Source: Nocardia carnea (GTDB lineage Bacteria > Actinomycetota > Actinomycetes > Mycobacteriales > Mycobacteriaceae). From it: a stretch of 64,000 bases of DNA. The translations under genes and the position numbers were made by a program. Positions 32,907-42,253 of this stretch are shown in pieces; positions within the stretch are counted from its first letter, which is position 1; every line of letters begins with the position of its first letter. The notes under the pieces are model-generated. The model made no database searches. It had not been told where the DNA came from and worked only from the letters and a program-made list of their open reading frames with translations. Location: the NCBI RefSeq assembly GCF_029868855.1, contig NZ_JARWOV010000088.1, forward strand, positions 1 to 64,000, given 5' to 3'.

Positions 32907-33991
32907 CCACCCGGAAGCCGGCCGCGAGCGCGCGGGCCGGAAACAAAGGAGCCGCGGATATGCCCGACCACGGGGCCGGGAACAAGGCCGGCGACAACGC
33001 CACCGGAAAGACGCCGGGCGCGGCGGAGGCCGGGCAGCACTCGGAACAGCCCGGCGCCGAGGAGATCATCCGGTACTCGAAGGATCCGGCGACCCGTATC
33101 GCGACCATCACCTTCGACCGCCCCGATCAACTCAACGCCCCCACCATGGCCGCACGGCTGCGCTACGGCGACCTCATCCACCGGGCCGGTATCGACGACG
33201 AGGTCAAGGTCCTGGTGATCCGCGGCGCCGGGGACGATTTCGGGTCGGGCGCCGATCTGGGCGAATTCATGGCCGTGCAGAACGATCCCGACCAGGGGCC
33301 GCGGCTGAGCGAATACAAGATCGGCCCCGACGAGGTGCGGTACCCGCCGAAGGAATCGTTCCGGCACGGCGCCAGTATCAGCCAGTGGTACGCCAACGCC
33401 CAGGCCGGCTGCCGGAGCCTGCAGGAGTTCAAGAAGATCAGCATCGTGGAGGTGAAGGGCTACTGCTACGGGTGGCACTTCTACCAGGCCGCCGATGCCG
33501 ATCTGGTGATCTCCTCCGACGACGCACTGTTCGGGCATCCCTCGTTCCGGTACTACGGGTGGGGTCCGCGGATGTGGACCTGGGCACAGACCATGGGGTT
33601 GCGCAAATTCCAGGAGATGGTGTTCACCGGCCGTCCGTTCTCCGCGGCGGAAATGGCCGACTGCAACTTCCTCAACAGCGTGGTCCCGCGGGCGGAACTC
33701 GAGGCCGAAACCGCGAAGTACGCGCTGGCCTGTGCCCGTAACCGGCCCACGGACACGGTGTTCATGCAGAAGGTGTTCTTCGAGATCATGAAACAGCAGC
33801 AGGGCGAGTACATGGGCAGCCTGCTCAGCGGTTTCTTCGAATCGATGGGCGGTCATATCCACGCCGACGACAACGATCTGATGCTGGACAACGCCTTCGA
33901 CGACGGTTTGAACAACTCGGTCAAGGACAACGACAGCCGCTTCCCACCGGAGTTCCGGCTCAGCAGGTCGGGCCGGCGGAAAGCCGAATAA
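32903..33991 (+). CDS. Enoyl-CoA hydratase/isomerase family protein with atypical active site
   Basis: This 362-residue protein has a 60-residue charged, flexible N-terminus and then a crotonase fold: T-F-D-R-P-D-Q-L-N-A near 72, G-S-G-A-D-L-G-E-F near 112 (oxyanion loop), and K-G-Y-C-Y-G-W-H-F near 188. The position that normally carries the second catalytic Glu (F-G-x-P-E) reads F-G-H-P-S here. It is longer than ordinary hydratases (about 260 residues), mostly through N-terminal and central insertions. It may catalyse a different crotonase reaction such as C-C hydrolysis or dehalogenation. ATGA overlap with the previous gene decides the start. Confidence 0.82.
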   Translation: MTTRKPAASARAGNKGAADMPDHGAGNKAGDNATGKTPGAAEAGQHSEQPGAEEIIRYSKDPATRIATITFDRPDQLNAPTMAARLRYGDLIHRAGIDDEVKVLVIRGAGDDFGSGADLGEFMAVQNDPDQGPRLSEYKIGPDEVRYPPKESFRHGASISQWYANAQAGCRSLQEFKKISIVEVKGYCYGWHFYQAADADLVISSDDALFGHPSFRYYGWGPRMWTWAQTMGLRKFQEMVFTGRPFSAAEMADCNFLNSVVPRAELEAETAKYALACARNRPTDTVFMQKVFFEIMKQQQGEYMGSLLSGFFESMGGHIHADDNDLMLDNAFDDGLNNSVKDNDSRFPPEFRLSRSGRRKAE

Positions 33992-36456
33992 TGGATCAGG
34001 ACGTGGCAGCCCACGAAGGTCGTGCCGGGAACGGGGTGCTCACCGGATACACCGTCGTCGCGCTGGCCGGTGGTATCGCCGGCGTCTACTGCACGAAGCT
34101 GCTCGCCGATGCCGGTGCCCGGATCGTCTTCGCGGAGCCGACGCAGGGAGTCGCCCTCCGCCGCCGGACATCGTCGGATGCGACTCCGGAGCCGGGCGTC
34201 GACGGTGCGCTGTTCCAGTTCCTCGCCGGAGCCGGGCACAGTGTCGTCGTCGATCGGTCCCGGGCGGACGACCATGATCTGCTCGACGCCCTGCTCGCCG
34301 ACGCCGATGCCGTCGTCTGGTCGCCCGGCGGTGACCCCGGCGACGATCCGCGCTTCACCCCGGCGGCACTGCGGGACCGCCACCCGCACCTCGTGGTCAC
34401 CGCGATCACCCCGTTCGGTCTCGACGGCCCGTGGGCCGGGCGGCCGGCCACCGAATTCACCTTGCAGGCCTGGTCGGGCGGCATTGTCGGACTCGGTCGC
34501 GGCGAGCCGGAACGCGCACCGGTCCATATCGGCGGTGAGGTGGGCGAATGGTTCGCCGGCGCCCACGCGGCCGCGGCGACCCTCACTGCCCGGCACCGCG
34601 CATTGCGCACCGGAACCGGGGAACTGGTCGACCTCTCGATGCTGGAAACCCAGATCCTGGGCCTGTCGTACTACCCGGTGTCGTTCTACGACACCGTGAA
34701 CCGCCCCTTCCGCACCCAGCGCCGGCTGAGCCGGCCCGGCGTCGCCACCGCGGCCGACGGGCTCATCGCCGTCGGATGCGGTACCGCGCAGCAGTGGTTC
34801 GACCTGTGCGTCATGGTGGGCCATCCGGAATGGATCGACGAGGATCCCACCCCCGCGATCACCGAACGCACCAACGATAAGGCCGCCGAAATCGCCGCCT
34901 GGTTCGCCGAGCACACGGTGGCCGAAATCCGGGAACTGGCCACGGCATTCCGGATACCCAACAGTCCTGTGGCCAGCGGCGCCGACGTCACCGAGATCGA
35001 CCAGCACCGGGCCCGGGAGTTCTTCACCGTGAACCCCCGATCCGGATTCGCGCAACCGGGTCCCCCGTTCCGGACCACCCCCACGCTGCTGCGCTCCCCC
35101 GAAGCGGCGCCCGCTCTCGGCGAACACACGGACCACTACCGGAAGACCGCAGGTACTGCCCGCATGCACAGTGCGGACTCCGCTTCCCACCGGCCGCCCA
35201 CCGATACCGCGAACCCGCTGCCGTTCACGGGGTTGCGGGTGCTCGATATGACCACGTTCTGGGCCGGTCCGTCCTGCACCCATTACCTGGCGTTACAGGG
35301 CGCCGAGGTGATCCACGTGGAATCCGCCCAGCGGCCGGACGGTACCCGGCTCATCGCGGGTGTCCCGGTCGACGAGGACCGGTGGTGGGAGAAATCCGGG
35401 ATCTTCTCCGGGCTCAATACGAACAAGCGCGGGATCACCGTCGATTTCCGCACCGACTCCGGCCGCGAGATCCTGCGCCGCCTCGTCGCCTCCTGCGATG
35501 TGCTCGTGGAGAACTACACCCCGCGGGTGATCGAGCAGATCGGCCTCGACTACGACACCGTCCACACTCTGCGGCCCGATGCGATCATGGTTCGGATGCC
35601 GGGTTTCGGGCTCGACGGACCGTGGCGGGACAATCCGGCCTTCGCCTACGTGATCGAGGACGCCTCCGGGCTCACCTGGCGCACCGGCTATCCCGATCAG
35701 AACCCCGTCGAGCCCTACAGCCTCGGTGACCCGAATGCGGGCGTCCACGCACTTGTCGGACTACTGCTCGCACTGGAACACCGGCGGCGCACCGGCGCGG
35801 GCATGCTCGTGGAGGCGGCCATGGTGGACGCGGCCCTGAACATCACTGCCGAACAGGTCATCGAGTACTCCGCGTACGGCAAGGTCCTGGATCGCGACGG
35901 CAACCGGGGGTCGCACGCCGCGCCGCAGAACCTGTACCGCGCGGCGGGAGTCGACGAATTCGGCCGGCCCGACAACTGGGTCGCCCTGGCCGTCGCGACC
36001 GACGAACAATGGACCGCGCTCACCGCGGCACTGGGTCGGCCCGACTGGGCATCCGCACCACATCTCCGTACGGCAGCGGGCAGGCGCGCGCAGCACGACG
36101 AGATCGACAAGCACTTGTCCGCCTGGTGCGCCGACCGCGCGGCCGCCGAGATCGTCGAGGTGTTCTGGGCAGCGGGTGTCCCGGTCGCCGAGGTGCGGCA
36201 ACCACACCGGCAGGCCGAGATCCCGCAGCTCGCCCATCGGAACTTCTTCGAACCGGTCCCCCATCCGATCAATCCCACCGCGCGCCACAGTACGGTCCCG
36301 GCTCGATTCTCCGCCGGCCCCGAGCGCTATCACCGCACGCACGCTCCGTTACTGGGGCAGGACAACGACACTGTGCTGAGCGAGCTCGGGTACACGGCGC
36401 AAGAGATCGCGGCGCTGGAGAAGAACCAGGTGATCGGCGGCGCTCCAGATTTCTGA
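33991..36456 (+). CDS. Fused double CaiB/BaiF class III CoA-transferase
   Basis: This 821-residue protein contains two class III CoA-transferase domains in tandem, about residues 16-380 and 405-805, joined by a polar linker. Class III enzymes transfer CoA between acids through an aspartyl-CoA anhydride. In the second half the expected Asp is present in A-M-V-D613-A-A-L-N, aligned with formyl-CoA transferase and methylacyl-CoA racemase. In the first half the matching segment is S-M-L-E219-T-Q, so this half may be altered. The fusion joins the two subunits found separately in related enzymes. It starts one base into the previous stop (TAATG). It should activate the operon's acid as a CoA thioester. 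Confidence 0.88.
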   Translation: MDQDVAAHEGRAGNGVLTGYTVVALAGGIAGVYCTKLLADAGARIVFAEPTQGVALRRRTSSDATPEPGVDGALFQFLAGAGHSVVVDRSRADDHDLLDALLADADAVVWSPGGDPGDDPRFTPAALRDRHPHLVVTAITPFGLDGPWAGRPATEFTLQAWSGGIVGLGRGEPERAPVHIGGEVGEWFAGAHAAAATLTARHRALRTGTGELVDLSMLETQILGLSYYPVSFYDTVNRPFRTQRRLSRPGVATAADGLIAVGCGTAQQWFDLCVMVGHPEWIDEDPTPAITERTNDKAAEIAAWFAEHTVAEIRELATAFRIPNSPVASGADVTEIDQHRAREFFTVNPRSGFAQPGPPFRTTPTLLRSPEAAPALGEHTDHYRKTAGTARMHSADSASHRPPTDTANPLPFTGLRVLDMTTFWAGPSCTHYLALQGAEVIHVESAQRPDGTRLIAGVPVDEDRWWEKSGIFSGLNTNKRGITVDFRTDSGREILRRLVASCDVLVENYTPRVIEQIGLDYDTVHTLRPDAIMVRMPGFGLDGPWRDNPAFAYVIEDASGLTWRTGYPDQNPVEPYSLGDPNAGVHALVGLLLALEHRRRTGAGMLVEAAMVDAALNITAEQVIEYSAYGKVLDRDGNRGSHAAPQNLYRAAGVDEFGRPDNWVALAVATDEQWTALTAALGRPDWASAPHLRTAAGRRAQHDEIDKHLSAWCADRAAAEIVEVFWAAGVPVAEVRQPHRQAEIPQLAHRNFFEPVPHPINPTARHSTVPARFSAGPERYHRTHAPLLGQDNDTVLSELGYTAQEIAALEKNQVIGGAPDF

Positions 36457-36462
36457 ACCAAT

Positions 36463-36497
36463 TGACAACAAGCTGTCATATTGACAGAATATTGTCA
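36463..36497. promoter_or_regulatory. Tandem TGACA-N6-TGTCA operators over DJ-1 start, probable MarR sites
   Basis: Two 16-bp inverted repeats, TGACA-N6-TGTCA at 36463-36478 and again at 36482-36497, are 19 bp apart centre to centre. They cover a TTGACA -35-like hexamer (36462-36467) and end on the DJ-1 start codon. No ribosome site fits between, so the message is probably leaderless. The MarR gene 650 bases downstream is the likely binder. Confidence 0.75.
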
Positions 36498-37132
36498 TGA
36501 CTCCGAAAACCGTGCACCTGGCCGTCTACGACACCCTCGCGGACTGGGAGGTGGGCGCGGCCACCGCGCATATCAACAACGGCAACTGGCACCGCGAACC
36601 CGGCCGATACCACATCCGCACGGTCGGGGCCGGGACCACACCGGTCACCACGATGGGCGGAATGCGCATCCTGCCCGACCTCGCCCTGGCCGATCTTTCC
36701 CCCGCCGACAGCGCCATGCTCATCCTGCCCGGCGCGGACGGCTGGGACAACGGCGACCTGGGCGCCTTCGCGGACAAAGCGCGGGAGTTCACCACCGCCG
36801 GGGTACCGGTCGCGGCGATCTGCGGCGCCACGTTCGGTCTCGCCGCGGCCGGGTTGCTCGACGACCGCGCACACACCAGCAACATCGCCGAATACCTCGC
36901 CGCCAGTGGTTATTCCGGCGGCGCCCACTACACCGACGAACCCGCCGTCACCGACCGCGGCGTGATCACCGCCAACTCCACCGCGCCGTTCGAATTCGCC
37001 CGCGAAGTACTGGCCGCCCTGGACATCTACGAACCCGCCGTACTCGACGGCTGGTACCGGCTGTTCGGCCAGGGCGATCCCGGCGGTTACGCGGTACTGG
37101 CGGAATACGAAGCCCGGCAGGCCGCGGTCTGA
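36497..37132 (+). CDS. DJ-1/PfpI family protein
   Basis: This 211-residue protein has the DJ-1/PfpI alpha/beta fold with nucleophilic Cys109 in A-I-C-G-A-T and the supporting Glu18 in D-W-E-V-G. Family members act as glyoxalases, deglycases, isonitrile hydratases or stress proteins; none can be chosen here. ATG 36497 is right at the domain start and directly abuts an operator, so the transcript is probably leaderless. The downstream MarR gene is 14 bases away and likely controls this unit. It is probably an inducible detoxification enzyme in the cytoplasm (inference). Confidence 0.88.
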   Translation: MTPKTVHLAVYDTLADWEVGAATAHINNGNWHREPGRYHIRTVGAGTTPVTTMGGMRILPDLALADLSPADSAMLILPGADGWDNGDLGAFADKAREFTTAGVPVAAICGATFGLAAAGLLDDRAHTSNIAEYLAASGYSGGAHYTDEPAVTDRGVITANSTAPFEFAREVLAALDIYEPAVLDGWYRLFGQGDPGGYAVLAEYEARQAAV

Positions 37133-37146
37133 ACAGGGCGCATTCG

Positions 37147-37602
37147 ATGGAGAATTCCGAACAGCAGTTGTTCAGTACCGCCGCCATCACCTCGTTCCGG
37201 CTCAACGGCCAGTTCCTCGCCGTCGCCGAGAACCTGGCCGCACCGGCCGGTCTCACCGCCGCCTGGTGGCAGGTCCTCGGCGCGGTCCTGCACGAACCGC
37301 TACCAGTGGCCGGTATCGCCCGCACCATGGGCGTGACCCGCCAGAGCGTACAGCGGATCGCGGATCTCCTCGTAGCGCGCGGCCTCGCCGAATACCGGCC
37401 CAACCCGGCACATCGGCGGGCGAAACTGGTGGCCGTCACCACGGAAGGACAGGCGGCGATCGACCGTATCGGCCCGCGTCACGCCGAGTTCGCCGCCCGC
37501 CTCGCGAAACAGGTGGGCGAGGAACGGCTGACCGAGATCGTCCAGGCGCTCGCCGAACTCTCGGCCGCCGTCGAGACCATCGAGGCCGGCGAACTGCGTT
37601 AG
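37147..37602 (+). CDS. MarR family transcriptional regulator
   Basis: This 151-residue winged-helix protein has the MarR core: recognition helix region G-V-T-R-Q-S-V-Q-R-I near residue 62 and the wing segment P-A-H-R-R-A-K-L-V near 88. It follows the DJ-1 gene by 14 bases in the same direction. The paired TGACA-N6-TGTCA sites at 36463-36497 are typical of MarR-type operators, so autoregulation of the two-gene operon is likely. The effector is unknown. Confidence 0.9.
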   Translation: MENSEQQLFSTAAITSFRLNGQFLAVAENLAAPAGLTAAWWQVLGAVLHEPLPVAGIARTMGVTRQSVQRIADLLVARGLAEYRPNPAHRRAKLVAVTTEGQAAIDRIGPRHAEFAARLAKQVGEERLTEIVQALAELSAAVETIEAGELR

Positions 37603-37756
37603 CGTCGACCCGGCGGCGGCCGATCAGTGCCCGGCGGTCGCGGCTCCGGGCCCCGGACTGCAGTGGTATCGGCGTGCCGCGTCGACAGCAGCGGGCTTGC
37701 CGGACTGAGCACGTCCGGTGCCTACGACCACCAGGACCTGGCCGACCGATGCCGGA

Positions 37757-38512
37757 TCAGATACCGGCGATCCGGCGCACGATCGGCAGTGGCAGCACCT
37801 TCATCGCGTAACCGAACGGAACCCACGGCCACGCCGGCGTGTAGGCCTTGAACCGGCGCTTCTCGATCGCCGACACCATGGAACGCACCCCGGTCGGGGT
37901 ATCGACCATGAACTTCGGCGGATGGGCGGCCTTCTCGTTCATCTCCGACGCGATATAGCCCGGGTAGATGATGGAGACGTCCACACCCGGTACGCCTTCC
38001 GCGGCAATACCTTCGGCCATCGCCGCAACACCGGCCTTACTCGCCGCGTAACTGGTCATCGTCCTGGGCATTCCGCGGAGCGCGGAGATCGAGGAGATCA
38101 CCACGAGGTGCCCACCGCCCTGTGCCCGGAAGATCTTCATGGCGGCTTCCGTCTGCGCCATCGCTCCGACGAAGTTGGTGATCGCGGTCTGCCGGTTCTG
38201 CCGGTCACCGCCTTTACCGAACGGCACACCCTTGCCGAGGCCGGCGTTGACGATCACCCGGTCCAGGCGGCCGAATTCGCCGGCGAATTCGTCGAACACC
38301 CTCGGCACGGCCTCGAAATCGGTGACGTCCAGTGCGGCTGTCCGGACCCGCACCGCCGGATACACGCTCGCGATCTCGGCGGCGAGATCGTCGAGCCGTT
38401 CGGTCCGGCGGGCGCACAAGGCCAGGTCGTAGCCGAGGGCGGCGAACTGACGCGCCATCTCGGCCCCCAGACCCGAACTGGCGCCGGTGATGAGAATCGA
38501 ACCTGTAGCCAC
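37757..38512 (-). CDS. SDR family oxidoreductase
   Basis: This 251-residue short-chain dehydrogenase has T-G-A-S-S-G-L-G near residue 9, N-A-G near 90, S-S-I-S-A near 140 and a Y-A-A-S-K motif near 154, all the active-site elements. The C-terminal M-K-V-L-P-L-P-I-V-R-R segment is hydrophobic and may associate with membrane, as in several mycobacterial lipid SDRs. GTG 38512 follows AGGAG by ten bases; an upstream frame to 38548 is less likely. It is divergent from the alpha/beta hydrolase at 38680. The substrate is not predictable. Confidence 0.87.
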   Translation of the reverse strand: MATGSILITGASSGLGAEMARQFAALGYDLALCARRTERLDDLAAEIASVYPAVRVRTAALDVTDFEAVPRVFDEFAGEFGRLDRVIVNAGLGKGVPFGKGGDRQNRQTAITNFVGAMAQTEAAMKIFRAQGGGHLVVISSISALRGMPRTMTSYAASKAGVAAMAEGIAAEGVPGVDVSIIYPGYIASEMNEKAAHPPKFMVDTPTGVRSMVSAIEKRRFKAYTPAWPWVPFGYAMKVLPLPIVRRIAGI

Positions 38513-38679
38513 GGTGGTGCATCTCCTGGGGTCGGCCGTACCGGTCACGGCGCGGCAGTGGACGGCAAGTTCCGAGCGTAGTGTGCACTGCTCGGCCGGG
38601 CCGGTGATCGGCCCACCGATAAATTCCTACCGCCCGCACCGTCTGCATATATGTCCCCCGACCTTCCGAAGGACTGCCG

Positions 38680-39561
38680 ATGACCGATATCGAAACCCGC
38701 ACGCTGGCCGCCGCCGGCGCGACTCTCACCTACGATATCCGCGGCGACCTACCCGGACGTCAGCTGACGCCGCTGCTGATGGTGGGTTGCCCGATGGAGG
38801 CGACCGGTTTCGGGACCCTGGCGGAATACTTCACCGACCGGCCCGTGGTCACCTATGACCCGCGCGGTATCGGCCGTAGCACCCGCGACAACGGCGCCAC
38901 CTCCGGCACACCCGAAGAACACGCGGACGATATCCGCCGCATCATCGAAGCGCTGGCAGCCGGACCCGTGGATATCTTCGGCACCAGTGGCGGGGCTGTC
39001 AACGCTCTCGCACTGGTGACCCGGCGCGGTGACCTGGTACGCGCGCTGGTCGCACACGAACCGCCGACAGCCCAGTTCCTGCCCGACCGAGACCGGGTGC
39101 TCGCCGTGTCCACCGATATCACCGCCACCTATCAGCGCGCCGGGCTCGGACCCGCCATGGCGGAATTCATCGCCCTGATCTCGCAGCGGGGTGAGCTCCC
39201 CGCCGACTACACCGACCGGCCCGCCCCGGACCCGGCCCAGTTCGGCCTCCCCACCGCCGATGACGGTTCCCGCAACGACCCGATGGTGGGCCCGCATCTG
39301 CTCTCCTGCTGCGGCCACGAATACGATCCCGCCGCACTCGCCGCCGCGCCCACCCGGATCGTGCTCGGTACGGGCCGCGCTTCGGCCGGCGAGCTGTGCG
39401 CCCGCGCCGCCATCGCCTTCGCCGCCGCCCTCGGCAGCGAGGCCGTGGTCTTTCCGGGTGGGCATGCGGGGTTCCTCGGCGGCGAATTCGGAATGACCGG
39501 CGAGCCCGAGGCGTTCGCCGCCGTCCTGCGCGAGGTTCTGGATCGCCCCCAATCCGCCTGA
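38680..39561 (+). CDS. Alpha/beta hydrolase
   Basis: This 293-residue alpha/beta-hydrolase has nucleophile elbow G-T-S103-G-G, a strand D-P-R-G-I-G-R-S near 67 typical of the fold, and a late His in G-G-H-A-G near 266. An oxyanion-loop H-G pair is not obvious at the usual place (V-G-C-P-M). It is close to proteins annotated as general hydrolases of unknown substrate. It is divergent from the SDR gene and convergent with the next large gene. Confidence 0.87.
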   Translation: MTDIETRTLAAAGATLTYDIRGDLPGRQLTPLLMVGCPMEATGFGTLAEYFTDRPVVTYDPRGIGRSTRDNGATSGTPEEHADDIRRIIEALAAGPVDIFGTSGGAVNALALVTRRGDLVRALVAHEPPTAQFLPDRDRVLAVSTDITATYQRAGLGPAMAEFIALISQRGELPADYTDRPAPDPAQFGLPTADDGSRNDPMVGPHLLSCCGHEYDPAALAAAPTRIVLGTGRASAGELCARAAIAFAAALGSEAVVFPGGHAGFLGGEFGMTGEPEAFAAVLREVLDRPQSA

Positions 39562-39573
39562 GAACGCGCTGCG

Positions 39574-41973
39574 TCAGCGGGCCGCCCGGATGTGCGAGGT
39601 CGCCGGAGTGACGAACGGGGCGAGCGCCTGCTGGACCTGCCGATGCGACAACCGGCTGTGCCGGCGACCCGGCAGTCCTTCCTCCGGCGCTCCGGCAGCC
39701 GCCCGGCAGGCGTCCGCTTCCGTCACCGCCGGGTCGGCCGCGAACTGTTCACCGGTGAGGTCGATCGCCGCCAGCCGGTTCCCGGTCCGGGCCTCGTACA
39801 CGCTGAGCCGGTACGCCATCGCGAAGAGGTTCAACGTCCGGCCGACCGGATGACCGGGGGCCGGCGGATACTGGCAGGTCCGCACCAGCGCACCGAGCCG
39901 CCCTTCCGATACACAGGCAACCAGCTGCACCGACCGCGCATCGGCGGGATGCCATACCGCAGAGGGCCCGAAGGTGGTGATCTCGGAAAGTTCCCCGGCC
40001 AGATGCACGGGGCTGGGCCCCGCCACCGCATACGGCGCGGCGACCGTCGTCCCGCTCCCGCCGTGGCACAGGGCTCCGTACTCCGCCACCTCGAACCGGG
40101 CGAACCCGGACGCCGCGAACACGGTACCGGCCACCACCGCCAGCACCGCACCCGCCGCCCCCACAGCAGCCGCATACCGCGCACCACGCCCACCGGCAGC
40201 CGTGCTCTCCGCCGGCTGCCCGGCCACCTCCTCCGGCACTGTGTATTCCGACGCCCGCGAGCGGGCCGCCGACCGCCCGCGTTCCGGCACACGCAGGCCG
40301 CCGGCCGGACGCGCATGTTCTCGTCCCCGCGGACCTCCTGCCGGGCGCACCACCGACGCACGGTCCCGCACCTCGGCGGGCGCCCGCCGGAAGGCGGAAA
40401 GTCCACGTCGGACACCTACCGGAATTCGCACGGACTTCCCCGATCCGCGCTCAGCAGACCGGGGCTCATGCTGCCCCACCGGACCGCCGGCCGTGATCGC
40501 CGGGACGGCCACGCCACCGTCGGCTCGAGCGTTCTCGGCGGAAGCCGGCGGAGCTTCTTCTCCCGTAGGCGCGGGAACACGTTTCCGCACCACACCGGTC
40601 AGCCGACCGGAACGGAAATCGGCTGCCGCGGGCCTCGAGGTTTCCGGCGTGTGATCCGCGGATCGCTCCGCCGACCGCAGCCGACGCCCGTGTTCATCGG
40701 AGTCCGGGCCGGCGAGGAACTCCGCTGCACGGGAGTGCGGCCGGGCCTCCTGTTGCTCCCTCAGGCCCCCTTCCGACACCGACGCCGCGTGCGTCCTGCG
40801 CTGGGGATCCGATTGCTTCCGCCGCAGCTGGTCCGAATCGGTTTCGCCGGTGTTCTCCGGCTGTTCCCGCGATCCCGCCCGGACGTCCACCGCCGGCGGC
40901 TGCGCCCCATCGTTCCGCTCGGCGTCCGTATTCGTCTCCGACCCGTCGAAATCGGTGGTGCCGGGCATATCGAGTTCGCTCACGGCGGTATTCGAATGCC
41001 CTTGCCAGGGAGCGGAAGTCACCTGCGGCCGAGTACCTGATGCACCGGGTGGCGCATCCGCACCGTCACCGGACGCCCGTTCCCGATCGGCGTCATCCGC
41101 CGCGGCGGAATCGGGTACTGCCCGTTCGTCGTCGACTCCGGCCGGGCCCATACCCACCCCGGGGTCGACCTGCTCCTCTTGCTCGGCGGGTCCATGGACA
41201 ACTCGCCCGGGCAACTCGGGAGCGTACAGCGGGGTCGTTCGGCGCCGGGCAGCCCCGAACAGCGGAAAAGCCGTCTTCCGCAACCGGTCCGCCGCAGAAT
41301 CCGCCGGGACCGCCGCACCGATCATGGTGTCGTCCCCGGTCACCTCGAATCCTTCGGCCGCCGATTCCGCGGGATCCGGCGCGGACAGCGGTACACCGAG
41401 CGCCCCGAAAACCCGGGCGATATCGGCGGCACGCCAGCACGCGGCCCGGCCGGGCGAGTGCTCGAAATACTCGGTGAAATCAGCCGATTGCCCGATCCGG
41501 ACCATGATCGTTTCTTCGCCCGCCTCCTGCGGAGGCCGGGTCCAGGTGATGCGTGATCCGGTTTTCGGGATCAGGACCACGAGCACATCGATCTGTTCGG
41601 GCACACCGTGCCGGCGGAATATCGCCGCCAGCTCCGCTCGTTGCCGCCGGGCCCGCAGCAGCGGATTCACCGCCCCGGAAACCGTACGCAGGTCGGCGGC
41701 GCGTTCGCCGACCTGCCACCGGCCACCCGGAGGGGTTTCGAGCAGGCCGTGCTGGACGGATCCGAAATCCGCCAGCACCACCAGCGTGCACCCGTACGGG
41801 GTCCAGATCAGCAGGTCGATCACCGTGGTGGATCGACGGCGTGGCCGGGGTAGCGGACAACCGAGTAGCGCGATACCGCCGATCCGCTCGGAACCCGTAC
41901 CCCAGTCGCCGATCAGCCGGAGAACGAAGCGCTGCACGCTGGACAATTCGGCACTCTGCACGCGTACAATCAC
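39574..41973 (-). CDS. Large hypothetical membrane protein with NERD-like N-terminal domain
   Basis: This 799-residue protein has three parts. Residues about 1-165 resemble a nuclease-related (NERD) domain: V-Q-R-F-V-L-R-L, then I-D-L-L-I-W-T-P-Y-G, a W-Q-V segment and N-P-L-L-R-A-R-R-Q. The E-x-K of active NERD nucleases is not seen (A-D-F-G instead). Residues about 230-590 are Glu/Arg/Ala/Ser/Pro-rich and probably disordered. A single membrane helix at about 598-620 is followed by an exported domain of about 165 residues with several Cys. GTG 41973 after AGGGG is the best start. The function is unknown; it may tether an intracellular module to the envelope. Confidence 0.72.
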   Translation of the reverse strand: MIVRVQSAELSSVQRFVLRLIGDWGTGSERIGGIALLGCPLPRPRRRSTTVIDLLIWTPYGCTLVVLADFGSVQHGLLETPPGGRWQVGERAADLRTVSGAVNPLLRARRQRAELAAIFRRHGVPEQIDVLVVLIPKTGSRITWTRPPQEAGEETIMVRIGQSADFTEYFEHSPGRAACWRAADIARVFGALGVPLSAPDPAESAAEGFEVTGDDTMIGAAVPADSAADRLRKTAFPLFGAARRRTTPLYAPELPGRVVHGPAEQEEQVDPGVGMGPAGVDDERAVPDSAAADDADRERASGDGADAPPGASGTRPQVTSAPWQGHSNTAVSELDMPGTTDFDGSETNTDAERNDGAQPPAVDVRAGSREQPENTGETDSDQLRRKQSDPQRRTHAASVSEGGLREQQEARPHSRAAEFLAGPDSDEHGRRLRSAERSADHTPETSRPAAADFRSGRLTGVVRKRVPAPTGEEAPPASAENARADGGVAVPAITAGGPVGQHEPRSAERGSGKSVRIPVGVRRGLSAFRRAPAEVRDRASVVRPAGGPRGREHARPAGGLRVPERGRSAARSRASEYTVPEEVAGQPAESTAAGGRGARYAAAVGAAGAVLAVVAGTVFAASGFARFEVAEYGALCHGGSGTTVAAPYAVAGPSPVHLAGELSEITTFGPSAVWHPADARSVQLVACVSEGRLGALVRTCQYPPAPGHPVGRTLNLFAMAYRLSVYEARTGNRLAAIDLTGEQFAADPAVTEADACRAAAGAPEEGLPGRRHSRLSHRQVQQALAPFVTPATSHIRAAR

Positions 41974-42253
41974 GGCAACCCCTACTTCGGTGACCACGAA
42001 ACCCACGCACACCACGTCGGCGCCAGGGACGGTCGAATCCGCTGGCGCGCAACGTATTCGAATGCGCCGTCGTCCATGGTAGCAATCCACGGCACAGCGC
42101 ACGAGAGCCTGCACCCGCACGCATGCGTACGCATTTGTGCATATCAGCCGAGGTAGATCCGAAGCACCGGAAAACCACACCCCGGCGTCCCGGTTCTGCT
42201 GCGCAGCCCGGTGCGCAGCAGACGACGCACCGTCGCCGGGAGGACCCTGACGC

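Noticed and set aside
36481..37146. Frame running through the DJ-1 gene into MarR
   Set aside because: It is the upstream extension of the MarR frame with Arg/Gly-rich shadow sequence; MarR similarity starts only at 37147.
39592..41040. Long plus-strand frame opposite the NERD-like gene
   Set aside because: It is an antisense shadow with Arg/Gly-rich translation; the minus-strand gene has a membrane helix and domain structure.
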